Shown: positions 1 to 9,101, counted from the first letter of the stretch. The stretch: DNA of 18,159 bases from an uncultured Flavobacterium sp. (GCA_946479395.1 CAMLFV010000023.1:1-18159); one strand, 5' to 3'. A program made the numbers and translations. The notes: generated by a model not told the origin, from the sequence alone.

Positions 1-52
1 GAGCACAACACTTTTAATGTTGGGGTCCTGGGTTCGAGCCCCAGTCGGGTCA
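1..52 (+). tRNA. tRNA-Lys(UUU), 3' part, cut by window edge
   Basis: The first 52 bases are identical to positions 22-73 of the complete tRNA-Lys at 10397-10469. They include the anticodon arm with the TTT anticodon, the T arm (GGTTCGAGCC) and the 3' acceptor strand. The 5' part lies outside the window, so I cannot say whether this is a full gene or only the 3' fragment left by integration. CCA is not encoded. Identity with the second copy continues for about three bases past the tRNA end. Confidence 0.9.
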
Positions 53-57
53 CTTGT

Positions 58-96
58 AGGGACAAATCTAAAAAAGATAGATTTGTCCCTTTTTTA
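58..96 (+). terminator. Strong rho-independent terminator after first tRNA-Lys
   Basis: Bases 58-70 and 78-90 form a perfect 13-bp stem (AGGGACAAATCTA with its complement) around a 7-base loop. A run of six T follows directly. It lies six bases after the tRNA end and would stop its transcript. The terminator after the second tRNA-Lys is similar in sequence, so the tRNA plus terminator may have been duplicated as a unit. Confidence 0.9.
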
Positions 97-360
97 TTTT
101 CTTTCAATTTGTTGGTATATGAAAATAACGAGGATCTGCTTCCTCATTTTAAAAAGAAAGGAAGAGGAGGATGGAGTCATAATTAGATTTACAACAATTT
201 TAAAGAGATTTTAATTGATTTTATTTTTCACTTTTTCAACATTTAAAAAAACAAACGACACAATCCTCTAAAATATTTTTAAAGAGGTTGTTTATTATAA
301 TGTTTTTACTATGATATACTGAAAATTTTAATGATTCAAAAGTTACCAATGATAGAAAGT
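97..360. other. Gene-poor stretch after the first tRNA copy
   Basis: About 260 AT-rich bases with no convincing coding frame; open frames here lack a proper start or family features. A small hairpin (GAGGA at 130-134 pairing with TCCTC at 141-145) precedes a T-containing stretch but is too weak to call a terminator. No integrase, attachment core or promoter was recognised beyond the shared tRNA sequence. Confidence 0.5.
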
Positions 361-782
361 TTATTGTAAAGACCTTTTTATTGATTCGATAATCTTATTA
401 AACTCATGAGATTTTCTTGATTGTACCCCCTTAATCAATTCCTTAATAAATCTTTGAGATGTAATTTGTAAATACTGTGCGAATTTTGTTTTAACTTTAT
501 TAAGTACAAATTTACCATCGCATAAATTTAAATACTCTTCATCCCACCTTGACTGAATTTCTGCTAATTTTTGATAATTATTTTTTATTTTATCTTTTGT
601 ACCTTGGAATATTTCTTCTGTAAGAATAGAATCTATATAAGAGTTATAGTGAGTGTCGTCCTGAACGACCAGTGACTTACTACTTACTGCTAATTTTAAT
701 TCAGCAAAACTATTTTGATTTAAGTTTTGCAAAGTTTTACGTAAAACAATTTCTTTATTGGAGTCAGCTTCGTCTTTTATAA
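361..782 (-). pseudogene. C-terminal fragment of an unrecognised protein
   Basis: A minus-strand frame runs open from about 810 down to a TAA at 361-363. It has no ATG start. The only candidate near the beginning is a TTG at 732, and upstream the frame continues into DNA that on the plus strand clearly encodes the T9SS protein fragment. I therefore read it as the 3' end of a gene whose beginning was lost at a junction near 780. The roughly 140 readable residues are rich in Lys, Asn, Gln, Ile and Ser and look largely helical, with no signal peptide or membrane segment. I do not recognise the family. A small intact gene starting at TTG 732 (123 residues) is possible but less likely. Confidence 0.4.
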
Positions 783-1520
783 AACGATGATCACCTAAAC
801 GAAATCTTAATCAACGAAGATAAAAATGGTTACACCATTACAGGAAATACTTATTCCGAAAACGGAACAGGCAACCTTACTGTAAAATCAGAAAAAGGCA
901 GTGATTTCTTTGTAATTAAAACTGATAACCAGTTTAAATCAATAGATCAATACAGTTTTGATTTGGAAGGCAGCGAATTTTTAACATCAACCGCAGTAAT
1001 GTCTAACAAGAACTTATTGTTGTCAGGCTACAAAACAGATGCAAAGACCAACAAGAAAAGCTATGTTTCCATACAGGTAAACGACAAAGGCGAACAGGTT
1101 TGGGACAAGGAATTGTCCACAAGCGGTGACGACCTTTTACGCAAAACAGTAATAACCCGTGATGGCGGATTGGTGTTCGCGGGAAATTCTACAGGTAAGA
1201 ATGCACAATACAAAACATCAGCACAAGGCAGAGACGATTACTGGGTAGTAAAACTGGCTCCTAAAAATGATATAAAAGAACCTGAAATCAAAATTGAAGC
1301 ATTCCCGAACCCAACTGATGGATTTACACAGATTGTAATAAACCACGAATATAAAGAAGGGGTCGTAAACGTTTTTGATTTAAACGGAAGGTTACTACAT
1401 ACCGAGAAATTAAAACACGATATGGTTGCGGTTAATTTAACAGGTTATGCTCATGGCACTTATGTTATCAATATTAAAACAGATGTGGTAAACACATCTG
1501 TAAAAGTCATTAAAAAATAG
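783..1520 (+). pseudogene. 5'-truncated T9SS type A sorting-domain protein
   Basis: The frame opens right after a TAA at 780-782 and runs 245 codons to TAG at 1518-1520. There is no ATG near its beginning, and codons from 783 onward already encode recognisable protein, so the start of a larger gene is missing. The first ~160 residues look like the tail of a repeat protein with motifs such as NGYTITGNTYSENGTG, GSDFFVIKTD and GGLVFAGNSTG, the pattern of DGGY..aG/DFWviKLd repeats in secreted Bacteroidota proteins. From about residue 170 comes a type A sorting domain: FPNPTDGF near residue 174, a VFDLNGRLL strand, GTYVINIKT and a final VKVIKK. Type IX secretion uses this domain for export across the outer membrane. 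The stop is two bases from the next ATG, so it heads the RHS operon. A TTG at 963 could start a 185-residue remnant, but I see no support for that. Confidence 0.75.
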
Positions 1521-1522
1521 TT

Positions 1523-4500
1523 ATGAAAAAGTTTTTAGTTTTTATATGCTTATTAATGGTTCAATTGATTTTTAGTCAAGATAAACCAACTCCATATAAA
1601 TTTACATCCTTGGTTGATTTGTATGAATTTCCAACAACAAATTACACAGGAGGCTTAGATGTTGATTTGCCTCTTTATACAATAAATACAAGGGGCTTTC
1701 AACTACCCTTGTCTTTAAATTATGATCAGGCAGGTAATTCCAACTTTTTTTTTTTATATAGGTAATCAATTTGGGGATGCTTGGGTGCTTAGTGCAGCAG
1801 GGACTATAAGTAGAAAATGTGAGTACCGACCTACCCCAGGTTTTGATACAGGGACGGTAACTGGTAGTTGTGCGGGCACTTATACGTATGAAAAGTTCAG
1901 AAATCAATCGCTTCAAAACGATGAGTATTACTATTCTCAAAATCCGACAGCTACCTCTCGACCAGAATCAGATCTTTATAGTTTTTCTTTTCTAGGATTA
2001 ACAGGGAAATTTATTATTCAGAAGCAAGGAAGTCAGTTCATAGCAAAAATACAGGAATCTTCGGATTTTGTAACAATTCAGATAGGAACGACAAGAGATG
2101 AGAACAATAATTTTAACAATATAACTATAACAGATAAAAAAGGTTATAAATATTTGTATACCTCACCCTCTAACGTTAACGAAAATAGAAAAACAAATAT
2201 TACATATGCTAAAAATACAATATATGTACCAGCAGGATGCTCATTGGGAGGTTCACCTGGAGAGGCTGCTTATTTTGGACCAAGTATAATTAATGAAGGA
2301 GGTGGAGCTTCTTCAACGGCAGGTGGAGGAATTATTTCTTCAAGCACTGCTCCTGGGGATAGTAAATTTTGGGAAAATCTTGAATTGACTGAAATTTATG
2401 ACAAAAACAATAATTTATTGGTAAAATATGAATACCAAGACTTATATGTAATGGGTGGAGATATATCTTCTAGTGGAATAAATTCATTGGGTATAATGAT
2501 GCCTCGTAAAAAAATATATTTAAAAAAAATAAACATCATAAATCAGGGAGCTGTGTATTTTAATAATGTAATCGCTGATAATAACGGAAATGTTGTTGCT
2601 TCTTATACCAGTTCCATTGAGGTTAAGGATTTAAAAGAGGCATTGATAAAAAAAATCGAGTTTGGATATCAAGATTACAAATCTCCTTCTTTAGCACACT
2701 TATCAAAAAATTATGAAACAGAAGGGGGGCTTTATTTTCATAAACGTTTTTTAACCTCCATAAAAGAGTTTGACACGGCAAATCAAAAAAATCTGACAAC
2801 GTCAGTCGAATATAAAACTCACGGTATCACAAATGCTAGTAGAATAGTTGATAGGATGGGTTTTCTTGCAGGTAGCGATTATTGTGCAAATCATTACCAT
2901 AAAGATACCTGGAAAGGGGATTTTGTTTTGCAGAAAATAAAATACCCCACAGGGGGATCTGTACTTTATCAGTTTGAACCTAATACCTTTTCTAAATCAC
3001 AATTATATAATGGATCTATAAAAAGTGAAAATTTTGATAACCAACAATTCCAACCTATTAATGCTACTGTAGATAATTTTAATGCAAGAAGTTTTACATT
3101 TACAGCAAACCCGGGTGATACATTGGCTATCATAAACAAGGTACAGGACGTGTCTTTAGGTTTGTTTAAAGGTGTAGGAAATTTTAGTCAAACAAATTTA
3201 ATCAGATCTATAAGTCGAATAGGCTACACACCTCATGTATATTTAGATGAATCTTCATGTAAACATCTTATTACAAAAGTAGTGATACCTGCAAATGCTG
3301 GAACTAATACATTTACAATAAATTATTCTCAAGGAATTCCTACGTTAAATAGTTTTAAGATATACAAGTATTCTAACAATCTTGTATCAAATTTTTTATA
3401 TGTTGAGGGTAGTAGAATAAAGAAAGTTGCCTATTTTAATGAGAACATTTCAAAAAATGTTTTAGAGCTTCCTAACGGAGATGCATCAGCAGAAAAAGTA
3501 ATTACATATACTTACGAAGACGATGATCAACCTAATATTAGTTCTGGAAGAATAACTAATTATTACAGAAATGCTGCTGATATGAGTAAGTATAACTTTT
3601 TTTATAAAAATGTACAAAGCCATATAAGAGGAGTTGGAAAACAAAAAACATATTATACTGCATTTCCTGAAATTGTAAGTTTTAGGGAATATGTTAAATA
3701 TGATGTAAATAAAAGTTTAGTGTATGATTCTACAAATAATTTGATTTCTGAAAACACACAAAATAATATCTACAGTTATGATGGTTTTTTCGGAGAAACA
3801 TTAGGAATATCAAAAGCATTTGTAAAATCCAATACACAGGTTTCCAAAAATTACGAAAATGGAAGTTTTATAGAAACAAATTCTGAAACCAATTATCTAA
3901 ATAATCGTCAGGTTTCAAATCAATCATCAACAGATGCTTTAGGAAAGGTAACAAAAACAGAATTTGATTACCAAACTATAAACAATGCTATTGTGAATAC
4001 TCAGTCGCACAATTATGTAAATGGTAATTTAAAAGAGCAAATATTAAACACTTATGGTTCACAGGGAGATCTTATTAAAGTAGAATTCAAAACTCCTGAC
4101 ATGAATGCTTACGAAAAAATTGGCAACGAAAATACTAAGTATATCAATGGGCTTCTTAGGGGATATATGCAACCTGACGGTACCCCAGTTACCTTGGTTT
4201 ATGGATATTTAGACACACAGATTATAGCAAAAATAGTAAATGTTGATGCAAATGTTTTTTACTCGGGCAGCTACCAAAGTATTCTAAATAATTTGGATAT
4301 GTACAGTACGCAGTGGCATGCCAACTATAGCGAAGCAAATTTAAAAACTGCTTTAAATGGTTTACGAACAACCTTTCCAAATGCTATGGTTACAACATAT
4401 ACCTACAAACCAATGGTAGGTATTTCAAGTATCACAGATGAAAACGGAAAAACGGCTACTTTTGAATATGATACTTTTAACAGATTAGCTGTTGTAAAAG

Positions 4501-4550
4501 ACCATATAGGTAATATTTTAAACGAATACCAATACAACTTTACCAACTAA
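1523..4550 (+). CDS. Exported RHS/YD-repeat protein, first half; frameshifted at T11
   Basis: ATG at 1523 gives a signal peptide (MKKFLVFICLLMVQLIFSQ) followed by an RHS/SpvB-like opening: TNYTGGLDVDLPLYTI, then GFQLPLSLNYDQAG. After codon 77 the frame hits a stop at 1763 because of an 11-T run at 1745-1755. Removing one T continues into a long frame (IGNQFGDAWVLSAAGTIS) to TAA at 4548-4550, giving about 1008 residues. The restored opening matches the family pattern of a strand pair followed by G.gW.Ls..G.I.R. The middle is beta-rich, with a Gly/Ser-rich insert near 2240-2350. The end has YD repeats, the last being TATFEYDTFNRL followed by GNILNEYQYNF. It stops six bases before the second RHS gene; such split pairs are known in Flavobacteria. 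As written, only an 80-residue product is made unless slippage restores the frame. An assembly error in the T run is the main alternative. Confidence 0.8.
1745..1755 (+). repeat. T11 homopolymer at the frameshift point
   Basis: Eleven consecutive T follow AAC at 1742-1744. With T11 the reading is N-F-F-F-L-Y-R-stop. With T10 it is N-F-F-F-Y-I-G-N-Q and joins the 931-codon downstream frame. This is the only place where the two RHS frames can be joined sensibly. The tract sits early in the gene, as in phase-variable surface genes, but homopolymers of this length are also typical sequencing-error sites. Confidence 0.85.
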
Positions 4551-4556
4551 CAGCAT

Positions 4557-7500
4557 ATGAAAAATATAATAAAAATAGCTTTGCTGCTTGCTGTAATGGG
4601 AAGTTACGGGCAAACAACCACAAAAAATTATATAAAAGAAACCACAAGGCGTACAGCATCTGTAAATACGGGTGGTGGCTTTGTGATAACTCCACCTGCA
4701 AATACTCATATATCTACTACAACATATTACGACGGATTAGGCAGACCTGTTCAGATAGTGGATCAGAACAGTTCACCAGAAGACAATAAAAATATTGTTA
4801 CCCATATTGAGTATGAGAAAAACATCGGTCAGACAAAAGAGTACCTGCCGTTTTTAACAACAGGTTATACAACCACATCAAGCGGAGGTTCTTTTCCAAT
4901 CGTAACTACTACTTATAAATCTGATTTTGTTACTGATGCAAAACCACAGACATTATCTTTTTATGAAACGTATAATGAATGGACTCCTAATCCATATTCT
5001 GAAAATCGTAAGGAAGCATCACCGCGTAAAAGAGTTTTAGAGACAGGTTTTCCCGGCGAACCTTGGGCAGCATCAATACCTTCTTATTATGAAGCATCTG
5101 GTTGGGAAGCATCTGATTGGGAAGCAGGTAACTTACAAGAAAACCGCAATACCATTCGTACTTCCTATGCTTTAAATAATAATAATGAGGTAAAACGTTA
5201 TACTGTAACTACCAGTTTTACCGACGGTGCTTATAAAAACAGCATATCTGAAAACGGCTTTTATCCTGTAAACAGTCTAACCAAAACAGTAGTTAAAAAT
5301 GAAAATTGGAAAGACGGCAGCGGCAGTAACAATACGGTTGAAGAGTTTAAAGACAGCAGAGGGAACATAGTATTAAAGCGAAACTACAATGACGGACAGG
5401 CACACGATACATATTATGTGTATAACGATTTAAATTTGCTTGCTTTTGTTATACCGCCAATGGCAAACGGCAGTGTATTGGGAGATTATTTGGAAAAATG
5501 GTGCTACCAGTATAATTACGATGCTAAAAAGCGTTTGATAGAAAAGAAACTGCCTCAGAAAGAATGGGAGTACATTGTATATGATAAAGTGGATCGTGTG
5601 GTAATGACAGGCCCTGTCTACAACCCTTTTGGCGATGGGACTAAAGGTTGGTTAATTACAAAATACGATGTTTTTGGCAGAAGTGTTTATACGGGATATT
5701 ATGCAGCCAGTACTTTTAGCAGTAGCGACAGAAATACATTGGCGCAAAACAATTTTACCATAGAAAGCAAATCGGGAAGTAATACTACAATAGATGGGAT
5801 TACAACGCGTTATACCAACACGAGTTTTCCTACTAGTTTTAAACTGTTAAGTGTAAATTATTACGATAATTATACTTACCCTAATGCGCCAACAGCTTTT
5901 CCAACCATAGAAAACCAAACAGTAAACACAGCAGTAAAAGGGCAGTTAACAGGCACATGGACACGTGTTTTAACAACGGCATCAAGTACGGCAGGTAATT
6001 TATCGTATAACTTTTACGATGACAAATACCGTGTAATACGCAGTTACAGCCAAAATCATTTGGGTGGTTACACACAGGTAGACATCCAGCTTACTTTTAC
6101 AGGGGTACCTTCTAAAACGGTAACATATCAAAAACAGAACAGCAGTGCAACTGTGTTAACAATTACTGATGTTTTTACTTATGACCGTAGAGATCGTTTA
6201 ACAAAACAAACAGAGCAAATAGGTACAGGCAGTGTAGAAACAATAGTTTCTAATGTATATGATGCATTAGGAGTATTAATAACAAAGAATGTAGGTGGTA
6301 CAACCGGTAACCTGCAAAAAGTAGACTATAAATACAACATTCGTGGCTGGCTTACCGATATTAATAATGCTGAAATGGATTACGTAGATGGCGAAAACGA
6401 TTTGTTCCAGTTTAAAATAAACTATAACAGGTTTGCCATGCAGAATGTAAATCTTTTCAATGGAAACATAAGTAGTGTATGGGTACGTACAAAAGTTGAT
6501 AATTCATTTAAAGGATATGTGTATTGGTATGATCATTTAAACCGCCTTACCCAGGCAAAAAACATGTATTATCATAGACCTGGTGGTTGGCAGATTGGGC
6601 AGCGTATGGACGATTCGTATGGTGAAGCAGCTACTTACGACAGAAACGGAAACATCCTTACAATGAAACGTACCGGTGAACTGTTAGATGAACAACAGGC
6701 ATTACCTGTTGATGATTTAACTTATACCTACAACGGTAACCAGTTGCAAACCGTAACAGATGCCACAAATAACACCGATGGTTTTAAAGACGGAAATGCT
6801 TTGGGAACAGATTATTTTTACGATAGTTTTGGTAACATCACCCAAGATTTAAATAAAGGTATTACCGCGGTAAGCTACAATCATTTAAGCCTGCCGTATC
6901 AGGTAACGTTTGCAAATGGCAGTAAAATTAATTACACATATGACGCAGCAGGCACACGTTTAAGCAAAAAAGTGCAGCCAAGCGGTGGTGTGTTAGTAAC
7001 TACCGATTACGTGAACGGATTCCAGTATACAGACAATGTGTTAAAGTTTTTTCCACATACTGAAGGATATGTAGAATTTAAAAATAATCAATACCTTTAT
7101 ACCTACCAGTACAAAGACCATTTGGGAAATATTCGATTAACGTATCGCGATGGTTTTAAATTCCATCCAACAGAAGAAAACCCAAAAGACGGTATTATAC
7201 AGGTAGCAGAAATCATTGAAAAAAACGATTATTACCCATTTGGATTAAAACAAAAAGGAAATGATTTACCAGATTACAGTGCTGTAAATAAATATAAATA
7301 TGCGTATGGCGGTAAAGAATTAAACGACGAATTAGGATTAGATCTGTATGATTTTGGAGCACGTAATTACGATCCTGCCTTAGCGCGTTGGTTAAATGTA
7401 GATCCGTTGGCGGAAAATTCAAGACGTTGGACACCGTATAACTATGCGTATAACAACCCAATATTCTTTGTTGATCCTGATGGAATGCAAGCGAAGAAAT

Positions 7501-8297
7501 TTGAGGAATTAAAACCAGTTGGAGATGTTAACGATTTAATGGTAAGTAATGGGTACTATGAAACAAGAATAGGTGATTTTGCCGGTGCTGCTAATTTTAG
7601 TGGATTTTATGGTAGCTCGGCATTTGGTCACCATGATCCTCCGGTTTCGGAAACAGTTTTACCTGAGTTGGTAATAGATAAAAGAACTCCAAAATCACCT
7701 TATCAAAAAGCTTGGGATGCATTTATAAATCTACCTAATGATTTTGCTGAAAGCTTGTTTCAGGAATCATTGGCTATGGTGCCTGGAAATAGTAGTGGTA
7801 TATATGGGATGCCAATGGGACCTGATGCTATGAGTATTGGAGGAAGTATTGGAGCCAGTGGAGGAATTGCTAATTTTAATTTTACACTTTCATTAGCAGC
7901 AACAGGAGATGATGTAGCATTAGTTTACGGATTTGATTATGGAATAGGCGAATTTACAAAACCTGGAGTTGGTGCCGGTGTAACTCTTAATGCTCATAGT
8001 TTATATGGAGGTAGTACAGATGTTTTAAATGAACTAGGAGGAGAAGATTTGACATATAGTGTAGGATATGTGGTTAAAGGTAGTTATGGAACTTCATCTA
8101 GAACTATTGGAAATAAAACTAAACATGCGGAAAGCGGAGCTAAAACATATGGAGTAGGATTTGGTTATGGAGTAGGAGTTTCAAAATCTAACACAAGTGT
8201 TTATAAATTAAGTAATTTAAGAAGAGATATTCCTAATGGTATTTCAAGATTACGAAATACTGTATTACAGGCAATAACTCCACCAAAAATGTTTTAA
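4557..8297 (+). CDS. RHS polymorphic toxin with DUF6443-like N-terminus and variable C-terminal tip
   Basis: A 1246-residue protein with a signal peptide (MKNIIKIALLLAVMGSYG, then QTTTKNY). Residues ~20-150 resemble DUF6443: KNYIKETT, TTYYDGLGRPVQ, NIVTHIEY and KEYLPF. Many YD repeats follow, such as YDVFGRSVY, YDHLNRLTQ, YDRNGNIL, YDSFGNIT and YKDHLGNIRLTYRDG, which build the RHS shell. The RHS-associated core is at about 913-977: YGGKELNDELGLDLYDFGAR, NYDPALARWLNVDPLAEN and FVDPDGM. Residues 978-1246 form a tip unlike the rest: a linker with LPELVIDKRTP near 1040, then Gly-rich alternating segments (GGSIGASGGIANFNFTLSL, GVGAGVTLNAHSLYGG, YGVGFGYGVGV) and a short basic tail. By position this is the toxin domain. 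I do not recognise a known nuclease or deaminase motif; its look is of amphipathic beta strands. Two lipoproteins follow three bases downstream. Confidence 0.9.
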   Translation: MKNIIKIALLLAVMGSYGQTTTKNYIKETTRRTASVNTGGGFVITPPANTHISTTTYYDGLGRPVQIVDQNSSPEDNKNIVTHIEYEKNIGQTKEYLPFLTTGYTTTSSGGSFPIVTTTYKSDFVTDAKPQTLSFYETYNEWTPNPYSENRKEASPRKRVLETGFPGEPWAASIPSYYEASGWEASDWEAGNLQENRNTIRTSYALNNNNEVKRYTVTTSFTDGAYKNSISENGFYPVNSLTKTVVKNENWKDGSGSNNTVEEFKDSRGNIVLKRNYNDGQAHDTYYVYNDLNLLAFVIPPMANGSVLGDYLEKWCYQYNYDAKKRLIEKKLPQKEWEYIVYDKVDRVVMTGPVYNPFGDGTKGWLITKYDVFGRSVYTGYYAASTFSSSDRNTLAQNNFTIESKSGSNTTIDGITTRYTNTSFPTSFKLLSVNYYDNYTYPNAPTAFPTIENQTVNTAVKGQLTGTWTRVLTTASSTAGNLSYNFYDDKYRVIRSYSQNHLGGYTQVDIQLTFTGVPSKTVTYQKQNSSATVLTITDVFTYDRRDRLTKQTEQIGTGSVETIVSNVYDALGVLITKNVGGTTGNLQKVDYKYNIRGWLTDINNAEMDYVDGENDLFQFKINYNRFAMQNVNLFNGNISSVWVRTKVDNSFKGYVYWYDHLNRLTQAKNMYYHRPGGWQIGQRMDDSYGEAATYDRNGNILTMKRTGELLDEQQALPVDDLTYTYNGNQLQTVTDATNNTDGFKDGNALGTDYFYDSFGNITQDLNKGITAVSYNHLSLPYQVTFANGSKINYTYDAAGTRLSKKVQPSGGVLVTTDYVNGFQYTDNVLKFFPHTEGYVEFKNNQYLYTYQYKDHLGNIRLTYRDGFKFHPTEENPKDGIIQVAEIIEKNDYYPFGLKQKGNDLPDYSAVNKYKYAYGGKELNDELGLDLYDFGARNYDPALARWLNVDPLAENSRRWTPYNYAYNNPIFFVDPDGMQAKKFEELKPVGDVNDLMVSNGYYETRIGDFAGAANFSGFYGSSAFGHHDPPVSETVLPELVIDKRTPKSPYQKAWDAFINLPNDFAESLFQESLAMVPGNSSGIYGMPMGPDAMSIGGSIGASGGIANFNFTLSLAATGDDVALVYGFDYGIGEFTKPGVGAGVTLNAHSLYGGSTDVLNELGGEDLTYSVGYVVKGSYGTSSRTIGNKTKHAESGAKTYGVGFGYGVGVSKSNTSVYKLSNLRRDIPNGISRLRNTVLQAITPPKMF
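5091..5128 (+). repeat. 15-bp in-frame tandem repeat in the RHS gene
   Basis: GAAGCATCTGGTTGG (5091-5105) is followed directly by GAAGCATCTGATTGG (5106-5120) and a partial third unit (5121-5128). The units encode EASGW, EASDW and EAG from residue 179. Copies differ by one base. A change in copy number would keep the frame. Confidence 0.85.
7488..8294 (+). other. Variable C-terminal tip of the RHS protein (candidate toxin domain)
   Basis: This segment encodes residues 978-1246, after the DPDGM that ends the RHS core. Base use changes from the repeat region: Gly is mostly GGA and the codons are more AT-rich, like the two lipoprotein genes behind it. In RHS families this is the part exchanged between strains. 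About 90 residues of linker (with PELVIDKRTPKSPYQKAWDA) precede roughly 140 residues of glycine-punctuated alternating hydrophobic and polar residues, suggesting a beta barrel or sheet. No His/Asp/Cys cluster typical of HNH, Ntox or peptidase tips stands out. The function is inferred only from position. Confidence 0.6.
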
Positions 8298-8300
8298 ACA

Positions 8301-8642
8301 ATGAAAAAAAAATTTTTTATTATTAGTTCTCTTTTTCTATTTATATCTTGTAAAACAGATTGTGAGTGGATTGCAAATGGATTAAGAAATGAAGAGTGTC
8401 TAATAATTGTAGATGAATTATCACCTGCTACTACTACTACAATGTCAATAAAAGGGATTAGCATAGAAGATGGTAAATATACTGTTTCAAGTGAGAATCA
8501 AAGATGGTGGCAATTGTATAGAGATAAAATAGAGCGCGGGGATACCATTATTAAAAGAAAGGGTGAGCTAACTTTTAATATCCATAAAAAAGATACAATT
8601 CTTACTTATAATTGGGAATGTGAAGGACAAGTTTATAAATAA
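8301..8642 (+). CDS. Small lipoprotein, candidate immunity protein 1
   Basis: A 113-residue protein starting three bases after the RHS stop. The N-terminus MKKKFFIISSLFLFISC is a lipoprotein signal peptide with the lipidated Cys at 17, followed by KTDCEW. The mature part is about 97 residues with a second Cys at 21 and a third near the end (WECEGQVYK), which could form a disulfide in the periplasm. The rest is beta-strand-like (SIKGISIEDGKYTVSS, GELTFNIHKKDTILTYNW). I do not recognise the family. Its position right behind the tip, its size and its strong AT content fit an immunity protein anchored in the envelope, where an exported toxin would act. This role is inferred from context. Confidence 0.8.
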   Translation: MKKKFFIISSLFLFISCKTDCEWIANGLRNEECLIIVDELSPATTTTMSIKGISIEDGKYTVSSENQRWWQLYRDKIERGDTIIKRKGELTFNIHKKDTILTYNWECEGQVYK

Positions 8643-8651
8643 AAAAATAAA

Positions 8652-9101
8652 ATGAAAAAATATATATTAGTAATACTAGTTAGCGTATCATTTTTGTACT
8701 CTTGTAATAAAGTAAACGTACAACGAAAAAATACTATAACTGACAAAAATGAGGCTGAAAAAGTTTTAAATGTCTATTTTGAGAATCTTAAAATTGATAA
8801 AAAAGACGATAATTTAAAATTATTTAGCAATAGTTTTTTTGATAAAATATCTAAAGAAGATTTTCAGAAGGATAGTGGTATTGTGGATATTAAATTAGGA
8901 AAAATTAAAGATAAAAAGCTATTACAATGGGAAACAAATATAGTTGATGGCACTAATCCTAAATCGGAATATTTATTTATCTATGATGTTGAGAGAGAAA
9001 ACTATAATTCCAAAGAAACCTTTTATCTTCTCAAAGAAGCAACAGACTCAATTAAAATCAACTCTTATCAGGTTGAATCAGAGGGTTTGTTGAAAGAATA
9101 G
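8652..9101 (+). CDS. Small lipoprotein, candidate immunity protein 2
   Basis: A 149-residue protein starting nine bases after the previous stop. MKKYILVILVSVSFLYSC is a lipoprotein signal peptide with Cys at 18. The mature part opens with a helix-like segment (NEAEKVLNVYFENLKIDKK) and then FSNSFFDKISKEDFQK, followed by strands ending in SEYLFIYDVERENY and ETFYLLKEATDSIKINSYQV. This order resembles small NTF2-like or DUF4019-type envelope proteins, but I cannot assign it firmly. It is in the same transcription unit as the RHS tip and the first lipoprotein. It is either a second immunity protein or a neighbour carried with the cassette. Transcription likely ends at the hairpin at 9315-9346. Confidence 0.8.
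   Translation: MKKYILVILVSVSFLYSCNKVNVQRKNTITDKNEAEKVLNVYFENLKIDKKDDNLKLFSNSFFDKISKEDFQKDSGIVDIKLGKIKDKKLLQWETNIVDGTNPKSEYLFIYDVERENYNSKETFYLLKEATDSIKINSYQVESEGLLKE

Noticed and set aside
17..214. Small plus-strand ORF over the tRNA end and terminator
   Set aside because: It starts inside the tRNA and reads through the terminator hairpin; no protein features.
1602..1940. Minus-strand ORF opposite the RHS start
   Set aside because: Shadow of the RHS coding frame; no start signal and unlikely composition.
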